This document shows positions 63,934 to 64,000 of a DNA stretch of 64,000 nucleotides, in pieces. The stretch's first letter is position 1, and the number at the start of each line of letters is the position of its first letter. The DNA lies in NCBI RefSeq assembly GCF_014196525.1, contig NZ_JACIDX010000007.1, forward strand, positions 124,001 through 188,000, read 5' to 3'. The translations under genes and the position numbers were made by a program. Origin of the DNA: Novosphingobium sediminicola (GTDB lineage: Bacteria; Pseudomonadota; Alphaproteobacteria; Sphingomonadales; Sphingomonadaceae). The notes beneath the pieces were generated by a model. It saw nothing but the letters and a program-made list of their open reading frames with translations, was not told the origin of the DNA and did not search any database.

Positions 63934-64000
63934 ATGGCGCTATCTCCGCATCATGCCCCGCGCGATGTGCAATTCATTGGCCAGTCGGGCGCTTTCCTCG
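63934..64000 (+). CDS. pspF: Psp operon transcriptional activator PspF (5' fragment)
   Basis: Only the first 22 codons are in the window (MALSPHHAPRDVQFIGQSGA). The FIGQSGAF stretch matches the start of sigma-54 AAA+ activators of the PspF type, and an AAGGATAGG ribosome site precedes the ATG. Its divergent position beside a sigma-54 promoter and pspA fits PspF well. Confidence 0.82.
   Translation, partial: MALSPHHAPRDVQFIGQSGAFL

Noticed and set aside
1..64000. tRNA, rRNA, CRISPR arrays, insertion sequences or prophage
   Set aside because: Reading the gaps showed no T-loop-like or spaced direct-repeat patterns, no transposase or integrase, and no terminal inverted repeats with target duplications.

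Overview
This looks like a chromosomal segment of a high-GC alphaproteobacterium of the sphingomonad group, probably Novosphingobium or a close relative. That placement is an inference from gene content and order: the nuoA-N operon runs into birA, coaX, RNase J and a DUF1467 gene; there is a GTTC-N7-GTTC LexA box; RF2 has an SPY anticodon-like tripeptide; and RNase E is long, acidic and Lys/Arg-rich. I saw no phage, insertion sequence, CRISPR array, rRNA or tRNA.

Layout. 1-5.2 kb (minus strand): a small secreted protein, sdhB, and rne with an unusually long upstream region. 5.2-16 kb: a cell-wall amidase and PBP1a (plus), a phosphoesterase and an SGNH hydrolase (minus), then an exported peroxiredoxin, a possible 30-residue peptide, prfB coupled to a Tat-type class A beta-lactamase, a nitronate monooxygenase-like enzyme and an SH3 protein (plus). 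16.2-17.4 kb: an acetyl-CoA acetyltransferase. 17.7-35.9 kb: the complete complex I operon, with an NTF2-like gene inserted between nuoD and nuoE, continuing into birA, coaX, RNase J and DUF1467. 35.9-42.3 kb: a poorly described signalling-like cluster with a large membrane coiled-coil protein, an Hpt-like protein without its histidine, a nucleotidyltransferase-like membrane protein, an unknown protein and a histidine kinase whose phospho-acceptor position is proline. 42.6-50.1 kb: gltA and gltX, comEC, then lexA, moeA and moaC. 50.2-56.6 kb: a Nudix gene and a ppiD-trpE-trpG-trpD-trpC operon. 56.9-59.9 kb: tpiA, secG and pyrG. 60.1-64 kb: a phage-shock (Psp) operon with a sigma-54 promoter, pspA, pspB, pspC and four extra PspB-like genes, followed by sufE and a DUF454 gene, with pspF starting divergently at the right edge.

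Three observations stand out. First, a modular, palindrome-rich repeat of about 210-225 bp occurs three times, each time exactly between convergent genes, while the other four convergent junctions have abutting or overlapping stop codons. Second, the 35.9-42.3 kb cluster holds two phosphorelay-type proteins that have both lost their phospho-histidine. Third, the psp operon combines a tandem expansion of small PspB-like membrane proteins with a long leader containing a terminator-like structure between the sigma-54 promoter and pspA.
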